From the NCBI GenBank assembly GCA_003141675.1, contig PLND01000076.1:2645-35670 (forward strand): DNA of 33,026 nucleotides, given 5' to 3'. Source of the stretch: Anaerolineae bacterium. Lineage in GTDB: Bacteria; Chloroflexota; Anaerolineae; Anaerolineales; RBG-16-64-43. The position numbers were made by a program, and so were the translations under genes. The notes under the pieces were generated by a model that searched no databases, was not told the DNA's origin, and saw only the letters and a list, made by a program, of their open reading frames with translations. Shown here piece after piece: positions 31,539-33,026 of this stretch. The stretch's first letter is position 1. Every line of letters begins with the position of its first letter.

Positions 31539-32303
31539 ATGTGCGCTAAAGAATTCGAAGACCGCCTGGAAAACATTCTGAGGAACGCGCATATTTCTTA
31601 CAGGCGCCAGCCTTTCATCGGCGGGCTGCGTCCCGATTTCATCGTCACCGGTCCGCACGGGGAAACGGTCATCCTCGAGGCCAGGGAGTGGGACCCACGC
31701 GGGGGCAACACCGCCCGCGCCATCCGGCAGGTCCAGCTTTACAAGAAAGCCACCGGCGCCGATCACGCGCTGATCGTGATGCCGGATCTGAAGAAGAATT
31801 ACAAACGCAAGGGGGTGATCAAGGTGGATGCGGTCGTGCCCACCCTTCGAAAAATGTTTCTCCAACCCGCCCACGTTCCGCCGCAGCCTGCGGCTGCACC
31901 CGAATCGACTCGGCGCATGGTCTTTGCCGCGATGCCTTTTTCCAGCGAGTACGACGACACCTACTTCATCGCCATGTCCCACGCCGCCCAGCAGGTCGAT
32001 GCCGCCTGCAAACGCGTGGACCGCTCGGAGTTTTCGGGCGACATCGTCGATGAGATCAAACGGCTGATCGCTTCGAGCGTAGCGGTGATCGTCGATCTTT
32101 CGGAAGCCAAACCGAACGTCCTCTATGAAGCCGGCTTCGCGCACGCGTTGAAAAAGCCGACGGTGCACATCTCCTCGACGCCGCTTTCCGATCTCCCCTT
32201 CGACGTCCGCAATTGGAATACGCTCCCGTATCAGCGCGGCCAAACGATCAAACTCCAGGAGCCGCTGGCCAGAAGGTTGAAGGCCGTGATGGGGAAGAAA
32301 TAG
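31539..32303 (+). CDS. PD-(D/E)xK-like nuclease fused to a deoxyribosyltransferase/TIR-like domain
   Basis: The 254-residue protein has two parts. Residues 1-110 look like a PD-(D/E)xK-type nuclease domain: FEDRLENILRNAHISY, GGLRPDFIVTG (Asp33), ETVILEARE (Glu47, with Arg49 where Lys is usual) and the helix AIRQVQLYKK (Gln65). Residues 127-212 resemble nucleoside 2-deoxyribosyltransferase-like/TIR-like folds: VFAAMPFSSEYDDTY, KRVDRSEFSGDIVDEI, VAVIVDLSEAKPNVLYEAGF (Glu197, likely catalytic) and AHALKKPTVHIS. These are linked by a Pro-rich stretch (about 110-125). Such a pairing would suit a nucleic-acid-triggered effector that cleaves DNA or consumes NAD or nucleotides, but that is inference. 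The start at 31539 has GGGAG upstream. It is solitary, flanked by palindromic repeats. Confidence 0.8.
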   Translation: MCAKEFEDRLENILRNAHISYRRQPFIGGLRPDFIVTGPHGETVILEAREWDPRGGNTARAIRQVQLYKKATGADHALIVMPDLKKNYKRKGVIKVDAVVPTLRKMFLQPAHVPPQPAAAPESTRRMVFAAMPFSSEYDDTYFIAMSHAAQQVDAACKRVDRSEFSGDIVDEIKRLIASSVAVIVDLSEAKPNVLYEAGFAHALKKPTVHISSTPLSDLPFDVRNWNTLPYQRGQTIKLQEPLARRLKAVMGKK

Positions 32304-32316
32304 CCATAAGGATTGT

Positions 32317-32434
32317 CGTCATTCCCGCGTGTTCTTAGCGGGAATCCATACCTCGTTTAATGAATTACTGGATTCCTGGATACCCGCTACGGTCACGCGG
32401 GCATGACGGGCTAGCGGATGCTGTCATTCCCGTG
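32317..32434. repeat. CGTCATTCCCGCG-ended short repeat element with partial copy
   Basis: CGTCATTCCCGCGTG (32317-32331) and CACGCGGGCATGACG (32394-32408) are 15-bp terminal inverted repeats differing at one base, enclosing about 62 bases. Inside is GCGGGAATCCAT, and a partial third end TGTCATTCCCGTGT follows at 32421-32434. This type of ATTCCCGC repeat is widespread as non-autonomous intergenic elements. It separates the nuclease/TIR-like gene from the convergent cdd gene. Confidence 0.65.
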
Positions 32435-32499
32435 TACTCAACTATGAGATAAATATATTCTTCTCTTCTCCACCCCCCTCTGAAGCAGAATAACCTTTC

Positions 32500-32907
32500 C
32501 TACTTCTCTCCAAACGCCATCGGTAATAGTTTATCCAGCGTAATCACCCGGCCGATCGATCCCTTTTCATCGGCGAGGATCACCTCAAGCCCAAGTCCGA
32601 ACTCCGCCAGCGCTTGGCGGCAGGCGCCGCAAGGCGCTGCTCCGTCCGCGGTGACGACCGCGATGGAGAGGAACTTGCGCTCGCCGGCGGCCACGGCCGA
32701 AAACAGCGCCACACGCTCGGCGCACAGCCCCACGGGGTAGGAAGCATTCTCGACGTTGGCGCCGGTGTAGATTAGGCCTTCCGTCGAACGCAGCGCCGCG
32801 CCCACCCTGTAGCGGGAATATGGCACATAGGCATTGGCTCGCGCGGCGCGCGCCTTCTCCACCAGCTCTTTCCGTCCTTCCGCGCCCGCTTCAGGTTTTT
32901 TTGGCAT
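32500..32907 (-). CDS. cdd: Cytidine deaminase
   Basis: Cytidine deaminase hydrolyses cytidine and deoxycytidine to uridine and deoxyuridine in pyrimidine salvage. The 135-residue length fits the tetrameric class. Zinc-site motifs are clear: NASYPVGLCAERVALFSAV (Cys-Ala-Glu, with the catalytic Glu) and APCGACRQALAEF (two zinc Cys). VPYSRYRVGAAL is the substrate-binding N-terminal segment. The ATG at 32907 lies inside the end of the glmU frame, so cdd is translated after glmU and overlaps it by 17 bases. The ribosome binding site is weak (GAAGAAGAACG). The upstream glmU suggests no pathway link beyond nucleotide-sugar metabolism. Confidence 0.95.
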   Translation of the reverse strand: MPKKPEAGAEGRKELVEKARAARANAYVPYSRYRVGAALRSTEGLIYTGANVENASYPVGLCAERVALFSAVAAGERKFLSIAVVTADGAAPCGACRQALAEFGLGLEVILADEKGSIGRVITLDKLLPMAFGEK

Positions 32908-33026
32908 CGTTCTTCTTCAATTTTTTAGCCGGCACGCCGACCACCGTTTCGCCGTCGGGGACGTCGTGTCTCACCACCGAACCGGCTCCAGTGCGCGCGC
33001 CCTTGCCGATTTTAACCGGCGCCACC
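32891..33026 (-). CDS. glmU: GlmU, C-terminal fragment (gene continues outside window)
   Basis: Only the last ~45 residues are visible, on the minus strand. They read VAPVKIGKGARTGAGSVV followed by DVPDGETVVGVPAKK, the end of the left-handed beta helix of GlmU. GlmU makes UDP-N-acetylglucosamine from glucosamine-1-phosphate (acetyltransferase plus pyrophosphorylase). The IGKGARTGAGS turns and the final GVPAKK are characteristic, although other left-handed beta-helix acyltransferases share this end. The stop (TGA, 32891-32893) lies inside the cdd coding region. The frame is open to the window edge. Confidence 0.75.
   Translation of the reverse strand, partial: VAPVKIGKGARTGAGSVVRHDVPDGETVVGVPAKKLKKNDAKKT

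Noticed and set aside
1-33026. CRISPR arrays, tRNA genes, prophage or transposase genes
   Set aside because: No regularly spaced direct repeats, no TTCGA-type tRNA arms, and no integrase, transposase or phage structural motifs were seen.

Overview
The window is a GC-rich stretch of bacterial chromosome carrying about 31 intact genes or gene ends, plus two frame-broken small ORFs. Several features point to Chloroflexota, most likely an Anaerolineae-like lineage: the order recA-recX-rny, large secreted proteins with Thr/Ser/Pro-rich linkers and lamin-tail or pre-peptidase modules, many small DUF proteins, and several families of short intergenic palindromes. This is inference from gene content; there is no rRNA or other phylogenetic marker apart from the RecA, RNase Y and GlmU pieces.

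Region 1 (1-3091, plus strand) is housekeeping: the 3' end of recA, a 346-base gap that can fold into a closed multi-stem structure ending in an intrinsic terminator just before recX, then recX and rny (RNase Y). Region 2 (3199-22603) is entirely minus strand. It holds an orphan receiver-domain response regulator, a 940-residue secreted lamin-tail protein, a GDP-mannose 3,5-epimerase homologue, a CE7 acetyl-esterase next to an internally deleted cupin and an alpha/beta hydrolase, a class I/II aminotransferase, a C_GCAxxG_C_C protein, a nitroreductase, a GH31 alpha-glycosidase, an ACT-domain protein, a GNAT acetyltransferase and an alpha/alpha-toroid protein. It ends with a run of small cysteine-rich or DUF proteins: a zinc ribbon, DUF493, DUF3788, a DUF2807 plus membrane-protein pair, DUF3795, a double-CDGSH Fe-S protein and a YkgJ-like protein. 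Two short ORFs here (12042-12195 and 16983-17223) are broken by single-base shifts.

Region 3 (23174-32303, plus strand) starts after a 570-base divergent gap. It has a 1258-residue secreted M23-like multidomain protein, a polytopic GT2 glycosyltransferase, a GT4 glycosyltransferase, a secreted protein of four tandem modules with an inserted EF-hand loop, and a translationally coupled lipoprotein, which together look like a cell-surface or glycan module. Next is a two-domain protein joining a PD-(D/E)xK-like nuclease domain to a nucleoside-deoxyribosyltransferase/TIR-like domain, flanked on both sides by palindromic repeats. This is the best candidate for an undescribed (possibly defence) function. 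The window closes on the minus strand with cdd (cytidine deaminase) overlapping the 3' end of glmU.

Intergenic DNA is unusually rich in short inverted repeats: a GTAGCCGSGATCGGCGA-type palindrome at three loci, a TTCCTTCTCC/GGAGAAGGAA type at two loci, a TGTCATTGCG-ended element, and a CGTCATTCCCGCG-ended element. Some of these supply stop codons or a ribosome binding site to neighbouring genes. I saw no tRNA, rRNA, CRISPR array, insertion sequence with a transposase, or prophage gene.
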